64,000 nt of DNA from Luteipulveratus flavus. Its GTDB lineage: Bacteria > Actinomycetota > Actinomycetes > Actinomycetales > Dermatophilaceae. The position numbers and the translations under genes were made by a program. Within the stretch, counting starts at the first letter, position 1. Every line of letters starts with the position of its first letter. A model generated the notes under the pieces. It searched no databases. It worked only from the letters and a program-made list of their open reading frames with translations, and was not told the DNA's origin. Shown here in pieces: positions 52,041 to 61,532 of the stretch. The DNA lies in the NCBI RefSeq assembly GCF_029439465.1, contig NZ_JAROAV010000001.1, forward strand, positions 26,890-90,889. The letters run 5' to 3'.

Positions 52041-52631
52041 TCACCCGAGGCGGGCTCGGCGTGGGCGAGCACGCTCACGCCGAGCCGTGATCGGGGCCGC
52101 CGGCGGGTGGATGCTCGTGTGCCGGCCGGCGGCGCGACGGCGCCGGATGTAGTCGGCTGCGACGATCAGCAGGGTCGGTCCCCACAGCGCAAGAGGGGCG
52201 TAGCAGGCGTACATCAGGATCGACCAGCCATCCCAGGCGTCGACGTTGGCGGGCATGCCGACGGCCATCGTCAGTCCGAACGCGCAGGCTCCGAGCCCAC
52301 CCAGCAGCGCGGCCGTGCCGGCGAAGCCGAGTGGTACGGCGCGGCCGCCGACGACCGGCATCCAGGTCGGGAAGACCTCGCCCCACGGTCGTACGAGCCC
52401 GATCGCGAGGAAGGCCAGTCCGTCGGTGAGCACACCGAGTCCGATGAGGTAGGCGGCCCGTCCCGCGAAGGGCGTGCTTGCCAGGTCGTCCGTTATCACC
52501 GGGCCCAGCCCCATGGAGACCCCGAAGATCAGTGGCAGCCGCCACAGCGAGCTGAGAACCGGGCTGAGCGCGCTGACGTGAGCGAGTCGCACCATCAAGG
52601 GCGACGCGGGAGCGACGTGCGATCTGGTCAT
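52041..52631 (-). CDS. Membrane protein of unknown function
   Basis: A 196-residue protein with four to five hydrophobic segments (LIFGVSMGLG, AAYLIGLGVLTDGLAFLAIGLV, PLGFAGTAALLGGLGACAFGLTMAVGM, PLALWGPTLLIVAADYI) and a strongly basic C-terminal tail (TARRERARPRRARLG). I cannot assign a family. A degenerate dyad-like sequence lies 34 bases before its start. Confidence 0.7.
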   Translation of the reverse strand: MTRSHVAPASPLMVRLAHVSALSPVLSSLWRLPLIFGVSMGLGPVITDDLASTPFAGRAAYLIGLGVLTDGLAFLAIGLVRPWGEVFPTWMPVVGGRAVPLGFAGTAALLGGLGACAFGLTMAVGMPANVDAWDGWSILMYACYAPLALWGPTLLIVAADYIRRRRAAGRHTSIHPPAAPITARRERARPRRARLG

Positions 52632-52756
52632 GCGTTCCAGCGTGCTGCTGCCGAACCGTCAGCGCTTCCTGCGTCGGGGTGAGCGGGACCGTACTTCAGT
52701 CGGTGATGGCCCCGGTGCTTTCGGCTCTCACGTCACCCTGTCCACCGCCCCTGGTG

Positions 52757-54568
52757 TCAGCAGGTGTCGCCGGCCGACCAAGCACTGGCGCCCGTGCTGT
52801 TGACCGACCGCACCTTGTAGTCGTAGGTGTCGGAGGTCAAGAAGGTGATGGTGGTGTCCTTGACGGCGATCGGACCCATCACCCGCGTGGCTCCGGTCCG
52901 GGTGTTGCGCTCCTGGACCTCCCACATCACCGCGGGCTGCGTGTCGGTCCAGGTCACCCGGCAGGACGACGAGGACGCCCGCGTCGCGGTCACCGCGGTC
53001 GGTGTCGCCAGGTACGCCGTCGCGCGCGGCGAGGTGACCCACGCGCTCTGGCGCCCGGCCCAGGAGCCGGCTCGCACCCGCGTCTCGTACACGTGCCCCG
53101 GCGTCAGACCGGACAGGTCCCAGCGGTTGGGCGAAGGCGCGAAGAAGTACCCGGTCCGGGTGTTGCCCTGAGCCCCCGGCGTCTCCCAGCCCTGACCCGC
53201 GGTGACGTCGCGGTACTGCATGTCGTAGTTCCACGCACCCGGGTCCGTCGGCTGGGTCCAGGTCATGGTCAGCCGAGCACCCGAGCTCGCCGCCAGGGCC
53301 GGACTACGGGGGACCGGTACGGCCGTGGTGCTGCTCGTGCAGTGCGCCGGCGCCGTGAGCGACCAGGGCGAGCCCGGCTCCGGCGTCGTCGGCGCCACGT
53401 CGGAGCCGCCGGTCGGGGTGCCGGGCAGAGTCAGCGTCTTGAAGCGAGGACGGTAGATCGAGGCGGTCCAGTAGCCCTCGTTCGCGCAGGCACCGTCGAT
53501 GTTCCGGCTGTTGGTGTTGTAGGACATGACGATCTGGTTGCCACTGCTGAGGTGCTCGACGATCCGGTACTCGTACGTCCACCGGCTGGTCTGGGTCGTC
53601 GTCTCCGGCGTGCTGTACAGCCGTGATCGACTCGATCCGTCGAAGCCCTCCGGAGACGCCGAGTAGTAGACGACCGCGTCGCCCGCGAGGAGGCCGTCGA
53701 TGGCCTGGGTCAGCAGGACGTACCTGCCGCCGATGTAGCTGACCGAGAAGCCCTCCTGCACGCCGTTCATCAGCCGCTTGGAGCTGGTCGCACCATCGGC
53801 GCGCCACCCGGTCGCGGTCATGTACTCCCAGGTCGCGGACAAGTTGCCCGCCGGGACCCGAGCCACGTGGAGGTATTTCTCGAGACCACTCACGACCTCG
53901 GTCCCGTAGATGTAGGTGTAGGCGCCGACGGTGAGCAGATCGGTGCCCCACAGCAGGCAGGTGCGGTCAGCCGTCGAGTTGTTGCAGTCCTGCGCTGCTG
54001 GCGGCACGGTCACCTTGGTGTACGTCGACGGGTTGGTGATCGAGGCGATCGGCATCTTGACCAGCTCGACTCCCTTCGACAGGAAGTTGAACGGCGGGGC
54101 CTCGTTCGTCTTGACGGTGTGCTGGAAGAACTTGTACACGTAGCCGCCCGAGACCATCTGGTCGGCCGGCCACAGCCAGTCGTCGCCGTCGCTGCTCACG
54201 CCGGAGGGCATGGTCAGGGACCTGGGAGCAGCGTCGGTGCCGCCCATGACGGTGGACATCGTCGAACCGTTCTGGAGCACCATCGAGTTGCGGATCATGG
54301 TGGCGTCGAACGGCCCACGCACGCCGCCGCTGCGGACATCGCCGTAAAACGTGTCGGCGAAGAACCACAGCACTCGGCCATCGGGCAGCTGCACGGAGTT
54401 CGTGGCATCTCCGCCGCTCCAGGCGCTGGAGGTGTTGCCGTACTGCTGGAACTTCGCCGCGAGATCAGTGGCGGCGTCGGCATGACTCGCCGGCGCCAGA
54501 CCGACCAGAGCCGCTGCCGTGGCGAGCATCGCCACCACCGCACTCGAGACCACTCTGCGTACGCGCAT
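52757..54568 (-). CDS. Secreted propeller-like protein with two FN3 domains
   Basis: A 603-residue exported protein. The signal peptide is MRVRRVVSSAVVAMLATAAALVGLAPASHADA with likely cleavage near residue 30. Residues about 30-390 resemble DUF4185-type beta-propeller proteins (NSVQLPDGRVLWFFADTFYGDV; YEYRIVEHLSSGNQIVMSYNTN). Two fibronectin type III domains follow (about 410-505 and 510-603). The combination suggests an extracellular carbohydrate- or polymer-binding protein or hydrolase; activity is not shown. Monocistronic. Confidence 0.85.
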   Translation of the reverse strand: MRVRRVVSSAVVAMLATAAALVGLAPASHADAATDLAAKFQQYGNTSSAWSGGDATNSVQLPDGRVLWFFADTFYGDVRSGGVRGPFDATMIRNSMVLQNGSTMSTVMGGTDAAPRSLTMPSGVSSDGDDWLWPADQMVSGGYVYKFFQHTVKTNEAPPFNFLSKGVELVKMPIASITNPSTYTKVTVPPAAQDCNNSTADRTCLLWGTDLLTVGAYTYIYGTEVVSGLEKYLHVARVPAGNLSATWEYMTATGWRADGATSSKRLMNGVQEGFSVSYIGGRYVLLTQAIDGLLAGDAVVYYSASPEGFDGSSRSRLYSTPETTTQTSRWTYEYRIVEHLSSGNQIVMSYNTNSRNIDGACANEGYWTASIYRPRFKTLTLPGTPTGGSDVAPTTPEPGSPWSLTAPAHCTSSTTAVPVPRSPALAASSGARLTMTWTQPTDPGAWNYDMQYRDVTAGQGWETPGAQGNTRTGYFFAPSPNRWDLSGLTPGHVYETRVRAGSWAGRQSAWVTSPRATAYLATPTAVTATRASSSSCRVTWTDTQPAVMWEVQERNTRTGATRVMGPIAVKDTTITFLTSDTYDYKVRSVNSTGASAWSAGDTC

Positions 54569-54798
54569 GTCGGGTTCCCCCTGCCTCGGCAGGTCCTCCC
54601 GACCCGCGCTGGCGACAATCTAGGGCTCGCAGAACTGGTCCGGCATCAGTCTCGGCAGAACTCGTGAGCGGAGTGCCTCGGATGACCCTGAGCGCCGTGT
54701 GGCGCGTTGGTCGAGAGGACCACCTCGGCTGGTTCGTCGCCGACGGCACCCACCTGTCGACCGCCGGCATCCGTGAGCACGCCCAGCTCGTGTCGGGT

Positions 54799-55272
54799 TC
54801 ACGCGTGCTGCTGGGCTCGGACGGTGTCACGGTCCGGGCTGGATGCCGTCGTGCGCGGCCAGGCCCAGGCGTACCTCACGATGAGGGCGAGGACGACCAG
54901 CTCGAGGACGACGCCGAGTCCGTAGAAGTAGAGGTAGAACCCGCCCGCCACGTTGAAGACGGTGACGGGGACGTAGAGCGCGGCCACGGCGAGGTTGGTG
55001 GTGCGGCTCACTCGGGCGGGCAGCGTCGTCGACAGCACGACCATGAAGATCGGGACGGCCATCAGGGTCAGCGCCGTGGCCGAGAAGGTCTGGGAGAGGT
55101 CGAACTCGTAGACCTTGTTGTCGAGGATGTCCTTGACGACGCCCGGGGTGTAGAAGCCGAGAATGTCCACGTAGGCGTAGAGGAGCATGAAGCTCGTCCA
55201 CCCTGCGGCGAGCTTGGCTCTCACCGGCATCGGATGGTCCTGCAGTGCGGTGGTGGGTCGACGTGTGCTCAT
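54799..55272 (-). CDS. DUF6326-like membrane protein
   Basis: A 157-residue protein with four membrane segments (WTSFMLLYAYVDILGFYTPGVV, LTLMAVPIFMVVLSTTLP, LAVAALYVPVTVFNVAGGFYLYFYGLGVVLELVVLALI). It resembles the DUF6326 family; function unknown. AGGGAG seven bases before ATG 55272 fixes the start. It is divergent from the two-component system with a 162-base spacer and may be a target. Confidence 0.8.
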   Translation of the reverse strand: MSTRRPTTALQDHPMPVRAKLAAGWTSFMLLYAYVDILGFYTPGVVKDILDNKVYEFDLSQTFSATALTLMAVPIFMVVLSTTLPARVSRTTNLAVAALYVPVTVFNVAGGFYLYFYGLGVVLELVVLALIVRYAWAWPRTTASSPDRDTVRAQQHA

Positions 55273-55434
55273 CACGGGCTCCCTTGTCGTTGGTGAGGAT
55301 CGGTGGGTCCACGCTCGCCGAGCGCGGCCGCGGGCACATCGGCTCGGAGGCCGGAGCTGCCTGGCCGATGGCACGACCTCGCTCTCGTACTTTCGGCGGG
55401 TACGGCGAGGCGCGCCGATCCCTAGGCTGGCGCC

Positions 55435-56574
55435 GTGGTCGACGTCGGGCGCTCCGTCTGGAATGAGCCGCGGCCTGCTGACGCCCCACCCGTCGGTCGT
55501 CTCGATGGGCTGCTGGTGGGCGTGTACGCGGCCGCCACCGTGATCGAGGGCATCGTCCGGCCGGGCTTGGCCTGGCGACCGCTCGTCACGGTGCTCGCCC
55601 TCGCGTTGATGCCTGCCCTGCTCTGGCGGCGGGCCTGCCCCCTGATGGCTGCCCTGATCGGGTGGGGCGTCGCCGGGCTGCTCTCGGTCCTCCAGCTGAC
55701 TGCGGACCCCGGGGACCTCGGCCTCTACTCCATGATGGCCGTCCTGATCCTGCTCTACTCGCTGGTCCGGTGGGGCTCGGGACAGGAGATGGTCCTGGGC
55801 ACGGCGTACGTGGCGGCCGTCGTCGCGCTGGGGATGTACGCCTCGTCGACGGGTTGGGCCGATGTCTTCGGCGGGAGCGTCCTCCTGCTGCTGATCGTCG
55901 CGCTCGCGGCGGTGTTCCGCTACCGCGCGGACCTCTGGCACCGCCAGCAGCGCGAGATCCGCAACCAGGAGCGGGTGGCGCTGGCGCGCGAGCTGCACGA
56001 CACCGTGGCCCATCACGTCTCGGCCATCGCGGTGCAGGCGCAGGCCGGTGGCGTGGTCGCCGGCGTCCAGCCGGAGAAGGCTGCCGAGGTGCTGGCCGCG
56101 ATCGAGTCCGAGGCGTCGCGGACCCTGGCGGAGATGAGATCCATGGTGCGGGTGCTGCGCGAGGAGGAAGCCGTCGCGTACGCACCGCAGCGGGGTGTCG
56201 CGGACCTGCCCGCCCTGGCGCGCTCGGAAGAGACGCCCACGGTCGTGGTCTCGCTGGACGGTTCGTTGACCCGGCTGCCACGACCCGTGGACGCCGCGCT
56301 CTACCGGCTCGCGCAGGAGTCGCTGACCAACGCCCTACAGCACGCCCGGAGTGCGACCCGCGTCGCGATCGACGTACGCCGGGAGGGCGACGCCGTCCGG
56401 CTGCGGGTCAGCGACGACGGACGGACCGAGCCGGGGCCGGCCCCGGAGCCTGGGTTCGGCCTGCTGGGCATGGCCGAACGCGCCCAGCTGCTCGGCGGAT
56501 CGTTCTCTGCGGGGCCTGGGCCGGAGGGTGGCTGGGTGGTCGAGGCCGTGCTGCCGACGGAGCCGCCGGTATGA
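55435..56574 (+). CDS. NarL-type sensor histidine kinase
   Basis: A 379-residue kinase of the HisKA_3 class. Five to six membrane segments fill residues 25-165, the dimerisation/phosphoacceptor motif is ARELHDTVAHHVSAIAVQAQAG with His188, and the ATPase G-box is GFGLLGMAERAQLLGG. The N-terminal membrane block resembles DUF7134-type sensors. Its stop overlaps the regulator ATG (ATGA). The signal is unknown. Confidence 0.92.
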   Translation: MVDVGRSVWNEPRPADAPPVGRLDGLLVGVYAAATVIEGIVRPGLAWRPLVTVLALALMPALLWRRACPLMAALIGWGVAGLLSVLQLTADPGDLGLYSMMAVLILLYSLVRWGSGQEMVLGTAYVAAVVALGMYASSTGWADVFGGSVLLLLIVALAAVFRYRADLWHRQQREIRNQERVALARELHDTVAHHVSAIAVQAQAGGVVAGVQPEKAAEVLAAIESEASRTLAEMRSMVRVLREEEAVAYAPQRGVADLPALARSEETPTVVVSLDGSLTRLPRPVDAALYRLAQESLTNALQHARSATRVAIDVRREGDAVRLRVSDDGRTEPGPAPEPGFGLLGMAERAQLLGGSFSAGPGPEGGWVVEAVLPTEPPV

Positions 56575-57227
56575 GCATCCGTGTCGTCGTGGCCGATGAC
56601 CAGGATCTGGTCCGGACCGGGCTGGTGATGATCCTCGGCGCGCAACCCGACATCGAGGTCGTGGGGGAGGCTGCGGACGGCCTCGCAGCGCTCGATCTGG
56701 CGACCCGGCTGCGTCCCGACGTCCTCCTCGTCGACATCCGGATGCCCGGGATCGACGGCGTCGAGGTGACGCGGCGCCTGGCCGGGCCGGACGTGACGGA
56801 CCCGATGGCGGTCGTCGTGATCACCACCTTCGACCTCGACGAGTACGTCCTCGGTGCCCTTCGTGCCGGCGCCCGCGGCTTCTTGCTGAAGGACGCCGGG
56901 CCGGAGCTCCTTGTGCAGGCCATCCACGCGGCGGCCAACGGGGACGCGCTGATCGCCCCCAACGTCACCCGCCGGCTGCTGGCGACCTTCGCCGACCAGG
57001 CGCCGGTGGTCCCGGCTCAGCCCATCGACCCGCTGACCGAGCGCGAGGAGCAGGTGCTTGCCCTGGTGGCACGCGGCCGGACCAACGCCGAGATCGCCAC
57101 CGAGCTCTTCGTCGGCCTGAGCACGGTCAAGACCCACGTCGCATCGTTGATGACCAAGCTCGGCGCCCGCAACCGCGTCGAGATCGCGCTGTGGGCGTAC
57201 GACACCAGGCGGATGAGAACCGATTAG
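56571..57227 (+). CDS. NarL/FixJ-type response regulator
   Basis: A 218-residue regulator. Receiver Asp9-Asp10, phosphoacceptor Asp55 (VLLVDIRMPG), Lys in FLLKDAGPE; C-terminal LuxR helix-turn-helix LTEREEQVLALVARGRTNAEIATELFVGLSTVKTHVASLMTKL. It is co-translated with the kinase. Targets are unknown; the divergent DUF6326 gene is a candidate. Confidence 0.95.
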   Translation: MSIRVVVADDQDLVRTGLVMILGAQPDIEVVGEAADGLAALDLATRLRPDVLLVDIRMPGIDGVEVTRRLAGPDVTDPMAVVVITTFDLDEYVLGALRAGARGFLLKDAGPELLVQAIHAAANGDALIAPNVTRRLLATFADQAPVVPAQPIDPLTEREEQVLALVARGRTNAEIATELFVGLSTVKTHVASLMTKLGARNRVEIALWAYDTRRMRTD

Positions 57228-57476
57228 TGGGAACAGGTCGCAGCGCAGGCTCAGCGCTTGTCGGCCGTGGGCTCTCGCCAAACAGAGGCAGGGCGTGACG
57301 CGGGTGGCGTGCCTCCGGTACGGGCGCCGGATATAGAGCCCTGGGAGCCCTGCGGCCTAAAACACCGCGTTGGCGGCGTGCCTGATGCAGCGCCTGCATG
57401 CCGGTACAGGAAGTAATCGTCTTGGAACTAGGGACAGTCCCATACACCCATCCGGCTCGAATCGGCGCTCGCGGTG
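57228..57476. other. Gap marking the left edge of the accessory island
   Basis: A 249-base convergent spacer with no convincing gene. It contains the short palindrome GGGACAGTCCC (57431-57441). Composition is visibly less GC-rich to its right. No tRNA, integrase or attachment-site repeat could be recognised. Confidence 0.5.
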
Positions 57477-60400
57477 TCAGTAGTTGAGTGTCCCACGCAC
57501 AGCAGCCCGCCTTGCAGCAGCTCTCGCCTCAGCCAACCGTGGTCTGAAGGCCTCGACTCCCCTCTCGCCGAGCCTCGCGAGGTCGTGCTCGGGCGACTCA
57601 GCCAGTTCACGGCACACCCTCAGGTGCCCTTCGAGACGTTCGTGATCTTCGCCCCAGTGCGTTCCGACCTCGAGGGTCCAGAGAAGGTCGTCGGGCTGCC
57701 ACTGGAGCGGCCGCAGCATGACAGCGAGAACCTCGAGCGGGTATCGCTTGCCGTGCTGGAACCGCGTCGCGTGCAACAGACTTCTGAGCGACACAGGGAA
57801 GGTCGGGTCGGACACGGCGGTGGTTATCCACTCGACGTCGGCGGCTGAGATGACCCAAAACAGATTATTGGCCATCGGGCTCTCCCGCACTCGGTTCCAG
57901 AGTTCGAAGCGATGCGCGCTGCGGAGATAACGCGCGCTTTCCGCCCACTCGTCGAAATCATCGAAACCGGCGAGCGCTTCGACGTGCTTGACAAGCAAAT
58001 TCATGTAGGTCTTTGGCTTCGTCTTCGCGAGCATGTCGAGCGCCTTGGACTGCATGTGGCCGTGAACGGTGCCTGATGAGACGACGAGGTCGCTCATTGC
58101 CGAAGCCCATTCGGGGTCAGCTGGCATGCCTTCTGACGAGTACGTCATCTCGGCCGCCCACAGCGCGGCGGCATTGCTTCGGACCTTGGCGTCGGGGTGG
58201 GTGAACATTTTTTGACGGGTACGACCGGATGCGCGGCGGATGGCGTAGGACGAGTCGAGGTCCTGGATGTCTTCGACCTTGAGGGAGTCGACAACGAGAG
58301 TCGCGACCTCAGCGTCCTGGCACTCGCTGATGACGGAGGCGATGAGGGAGCTTCGCCCGCCGGGGTCGGCGAGGAGTTCCGTAGCAAGCGGAACAGTCAC
58401 GACACCGTTGTCGACGCACTTGCTGATGAGGGGGCTGGCTGAGCGACCCAGGCCATAGTCCAGCGCTGCACGCAGCCACACCTCGGGGTTGGGACGCATG
58501 GAGAGGCGGTTCATGATGCTCCACGCTGCTGCGCCGTCCTTGACCATGGCGAGGTCGGCGTCGTGGTCGACGAGCCACGTCATGATGGCGCTGGGCGGTC
58601 GATCGATGTAGGCGGCGAGCGCTCGGTCGAGTTCCGCATCTCGGATGTGGCGCTCCTTTTCCCAGTCTTCGGAGGGGTCGCGCTCGGCGGTCAGCGCGAC
58701 GAACAGCTGATCCGGTTCGTCGAGCTTGATGTCGAGGCTGGAGGCTTCTCGGTTGAAGACCGCGCGCATTCCTGCGGTGGCGACAAGCGGGGCGACGGCT
58801 TTGCCGATCGAGATCGCGACCCGTCGGGCCGCGGTCCGCTGCCCTGGATTTGGGGCGTCGCCGAACGGCAAGGGGTAGCCACTGGAGACGTGGGCCCATT
58901 TGCGCATGAGTTCGATGAGGTCTGCGAGGTCTGCGTTCGAGGCCGAGGCGATTCGGCCGACCAGCTCTGGTCCGAGCGCGTCATACATGGCGTGAATGTC
59001 TTCTTCAAGCCAGGTGAACGACTGCATGACCAACGAGTTCACCTTCTCGGGGCTCATGTAGTTGCCGTCGAAGGTCGGCTGGAGGACATGGCATGCAAGC
59101 TTGATCCAAACGTAGCCAGGCAGATCTCGGGCTCGGTCGCCCGCCATTGCCTCGCAAAGGTGCACGATCGCTGTGGAGGTGGGGAAGTCTCCGGTCCTTG
59201 CGTCTCGGGCATCCTCAATCACAGTTCTGATGGGCGTCATGTAGTCCCACCCGCGTGCAGCCAGTTGGGTCAGTGAGGCGAAGAAGACGGCGATGTGCTC
59301 GGTCTTCTCTGCCTGAAGTGAGTCGGCGACGCATGCGGCGAGGACCTTGCTAGCGGTGCCAGCGGTCGGTTCATCGTCTCCTTCGGCAGCGTCTTGCACT
59401 GCCTGTTTCAGATATTCGAAAACAACACGGGCGCACTCAGGGCTGATGAGTGCATAGGTGCGCAAGAGTTCGGCTCCCTCAGAGCCAAACCCTAGGTCGG
59501 GCAGGACGCCGAGAAACTCGGCGGCAGGCGGCACCAACGGCTCTTCAGCATCAAGCAGCGCGGCGTAGATCTGAGTTTGCAAGATGCCTGGAAGAAGTGT
59601 AGGCATGGCAGCCTTGATGTCCCTGATGGGTACGGCGGATGGATGGCCTGCGAAGTAGACATCGGCCACAATGCTCGCTGCGATCGTTCGCGGAACAACG
59701 CGATAGGAGTTCTCGCAGGTTCGCCCATCTGCCGAGTTCCACAGTCGATTTCGGCGGACGTCGACGAGACCGGCGATTGCGACCGAACGGATGAGCTCCT
59801 CGAACTGCGTCGGGGTTAGTTCGAATAGCTTCGCGATGGCGCGAGTCTGGTTCTCGTTGGCGTCGCTGACAAGGGCGATGGTTGCGAGTAGTGGGACGGC
59901 CTCGGCCGGCGCTTTGGACCGGCGAAGGAACGCTCGGATCTGGTCCCTAAGGGCTTGCCCGGTCCACACTGCTTGCCAGGCGCCTTGCTGGACGAGGAGG
60001 TCTGCGAGGTTAAGCGCCCATGCGGGCCGGCCTTGGGCTTGCTGGAGCAGGTGAACGATGACCGAGGTCCGGGTGATGCCACGCTCGCGAAGGAGGGTCC
60101 CGATTTCCTCCGCCGTGAGCAGGTCTACCTCGAGAGCGAGTGCATCGGGGAGATGGTCGGCGACACTCTCCTTCTCGTGCGGCCAGCAGGTGACGGCGAC
60201 GCGAAATTCGAGGCTTTCTGCGTGCCGAGCATGTAGGAGGTGTTCGATGTCGTCGGTTCGGTCACCTGCGTCGTCAACGACAACTAGCTTCGGATTCGCG
60301 GTGAGGAGGTCATCGAGCAGCCGCACGGGTGCGGTGTTCCGTTCGAGGAACAGTGCTCCCGGAAGCCTTCCTGCAACGTGGCTCTTGCCGGCCCCGGGGA

Positions 60401-60977
60401 CGCCCCAGAGGATGAGGTCCTGGCTGGAATGCTCGGCCCGGTCGAGTAGGTCGTCGCGGCCGACGGTGGGGAGCTGGTGCTCGTCCGGGCGCGCGCCACG
60501 GGGTAAGCGGGAAAGGCTGAACGCGCCGCCTTCGATGTGCAGAACCTTGCGGCGCCAGTCGGGGTCGTCTCGGAGTGCGTTGGCGAACCACGGGCGGTCG
60601 TAGACTTGGAGGAGTTCGCACTCGAACTCCTTGGCGATGGCAGCCAACTTGATGCGCTTCTGCCTGTTTATCTCGGCAAGGTTCGCGACGACGATTTGGT
60701 CGACGCGCCTCTTGTGGTCTCGTGCTGACTTGAGGCTCCCTCGGAGGCTCTTCTTCACGCTGTCCCATCGGCGTGATGAGGTAATGATGAGCCCCAGGAC
60801 CTGACCGTTCGGTTTGACGAGCTCTGCGTCGAGTCCATGGTCGGTTCCGCCCGTTACGGCGACGAGACCTGGGTAGTCGTGCCCGATGAGAGCGGCCGCG
60901 CAATCTTCGAAGTCGGATTGCTGTAAGCGATAGCGGGTGTCGTTTAGGCGTTCGTCGATACGATCGAGCAGGTTCAT
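57477..60977 (-). CDS. Large STAND-type NTPase with degenerate nuclease-like N-terminus
   Basis: An 1166-residue protein. Residues 1-140 resemble a Mrr-type restriction-endonuclease fold: GGTDHGLDAEL (43-53) holds the conserved Asp50, but the following strand is LGLIITSS, so the E/Q-x-K catalytic pair is missing. Walker A is GVPGAGKS (192-199), Walker B LVVVDDAGD (231-239). The remaining roughly 800 residues are alpha-helical and repeat-like. This plan (sensor or effector N-terminus, STAND ATPase, long helical repeats) resembles antiviral NLR-like proteins; a defence role is inferred. Lower GC and no clear ribosome site at the start mark it as transferred. The start at 60977 (MNLLDRIDERL) is chosen over 61028. 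Confidence 0.82.
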   Translation of the reverse strand: MNLLDRIDERLNDTRYRLQQSDFEDCAAALIGHDYPGLVAVTGGTDHGLDAELVKPNGQVLGLIITSSRRWDSVKKSLRGSLKSARDHKRRVDQIVVANLAEINRQKRIKLAAIAKEFECELLQVYDRPWFANALRDDPDWRRKVLHIEGGAFSLSRLPRGARPDEHQLPTVGRDDLLDRAEHSSQDLILWGVPGAGKSHVAGRLPGALFLERNTAPVRLLDDLLTANPKLVVVDDAGDRTDDIEHLLHARHAESLEFRVAVTCWPHEKESVADHLPDALALEVDLLTAEEIGTLLRERGITRTSVIVHLLQQAQGRPAWALNLADLLVQQGAWQAVWTGQALRDQIRAFLRRSKAPAEAVPLLATIALVSDANENQTRAIAKLFELTPTQFEELIRSVAIAGLVDVRRNRLWNSADGRTCENSYRVVPRTIAASIVADVYFAGHPSAVPIRDIKAAMPTLLPGILQTQIYAALLDAEEPLVPPAAEFLGVLPDLGFGSEGAELLRTYALISPECARVVFEYLKQAVQDAAEGDDEPTAGTASKVLAACVADSLQAEKTEHIAVFFASLTQLAARGWDYMTPIRTVIEDARDARTGDFPTSTAIVHLCEAMAGDRARDLPGYVWIKLACHVLQPTFDGNYMSPEKVNSLVMQSFTWLEEDIHAMYDALGPELVGRIASASNADLADLIELMRKWAHVSSGYPLPFGDAPNPGQRTAARRVAISIGKAVAPLVATAGMRAVFNREASSLDIKLDEPDQLFVALTAERDPSEDWEKERHIRDAELDRALAAYIDRPPSAIMTWLVDHDADLAMVKDGAAAWSIMNRLSMRPNPEVWLRAALDYGLGRSASPLISKCVDNGVVTVPLATELLADPGGRSSLIASVISECQDAEVATLVVDSLKVEDIQDLDSSYAIRRASGRTRQKMFTHPDAKVRSNAAALWAAEMTYSSEGMPADPEWASAMSDLVVSSGTVHGHMQSKALDMLAKTKPKTYMNLLVKHVEALAGFDDFDEWAESARYLRSAHRFELWNRVRESPMANNLFWVISAADVEWITTAVSDPTFPVSLRSLLHATRFQHGKRYPLEVLAVMLRPLQWQPDDLLWTLEVGTHWGEDHERLEGHLRVCRELAESPEHDLARLGERGVEAFRPRLAEARAAARRAAVRGTLNY

Positions 60978-61532
60978 GGCCGGATGTCTACCTACCTCTA
61001 TGCTCGGCTCGCTTTTCGGGCAGTCCAAGTCTAACTAGTTGCGCCGACCAGTGGCCCGATCATTACAGGAGGAGCTTGACGGCGAGTAGTCTCGGGTGTC
61101 GAGATGCAGCGAAGACTGCACACGACACGCAGCGAAGACTGCACGAAACGCGGCCGAAGCGAGAGTTCGTGCAATCTTCGCCGCCTGCGGCGCGTCGACT
61201 TGACTGATCCGCGGTGTTCGCCGGCCGGTCGACTGTGTGCTTCCCGGGGAGACCGGCCTCCCCGGGGGCCAACGGTCCAGTGCAACGGAGCAGATGGCAT
61301 GAGCGTCCCGTACCCCGGACACCGAACCTGGCGGGCACGGTCCGTGCGGGCCGCATGATCTCGTCCGACGTGAATCTTCCGCCGCCGTCGGCGCCCCATC
61401 TTGGCCCGGTGCACCCCGCGCGCTCGGCCGTCGTTTGGGCTGTCCGGACCCTGCTCGGAGTCCCCGGAGCGGAGGCCAGGCGCGTGGTATCGATAGTCAT
61501 GATCTTGAACTGATCAGGGCGGCGCGCCGCTT
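60978..61532. other. 555-base structured intergenic region without a gene
   Basis: It lies between the STAND gene start and the end of the NUDIX-like gene, both on the minus strand. No frame in it looks coding. It holds the repeat/hairpin block at 61096-61184 and a palindrome GCGGCGCGCCGC near 61520. It probably contains the STAND gene promoter and a terminator for the upstream gene. Confidence 0.6.
61096..61184 (-). repeat. Repeat block with competing hairpins
   Basis: GCAGCGAAGACTGCAC occurs at 61106-61121 and again at 61129-61144, and an inverted near-copy is at 61169-61184. As minus-strand RNA, 61184-61166 pairs with 61147-61129 over 19 bases with two G-U pairs and an 18-nt loop. GTGTCG (61096-61101) with CGACAC (61123-61128) and inner TGCAG/CTGCA form a second hairpin. 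The two 3' copies can compete for the same 5' arm. Confidence 0.65.

Noticed and set aside
54664..54830. Plus-strand frame starting MTLSAVWRVGRED in the gap after the secreted protein
   Set aside because: First 50 codons look plausible, but there is no good ribosome site and the frame continues antisense through DUF6326; at most a remnant.
57228..57476. Attachment site or tRNA end at the island edge
   Set aside because: No tRNA-like fold and no direct repeat matching the right side could be found by reading.
61106..61144. Direct repeats considered as a CRISPR array
   Set aside because: Only two 16-base copies with a 7-base spacer, no further units and no cas genes; it forms hairpins instead.
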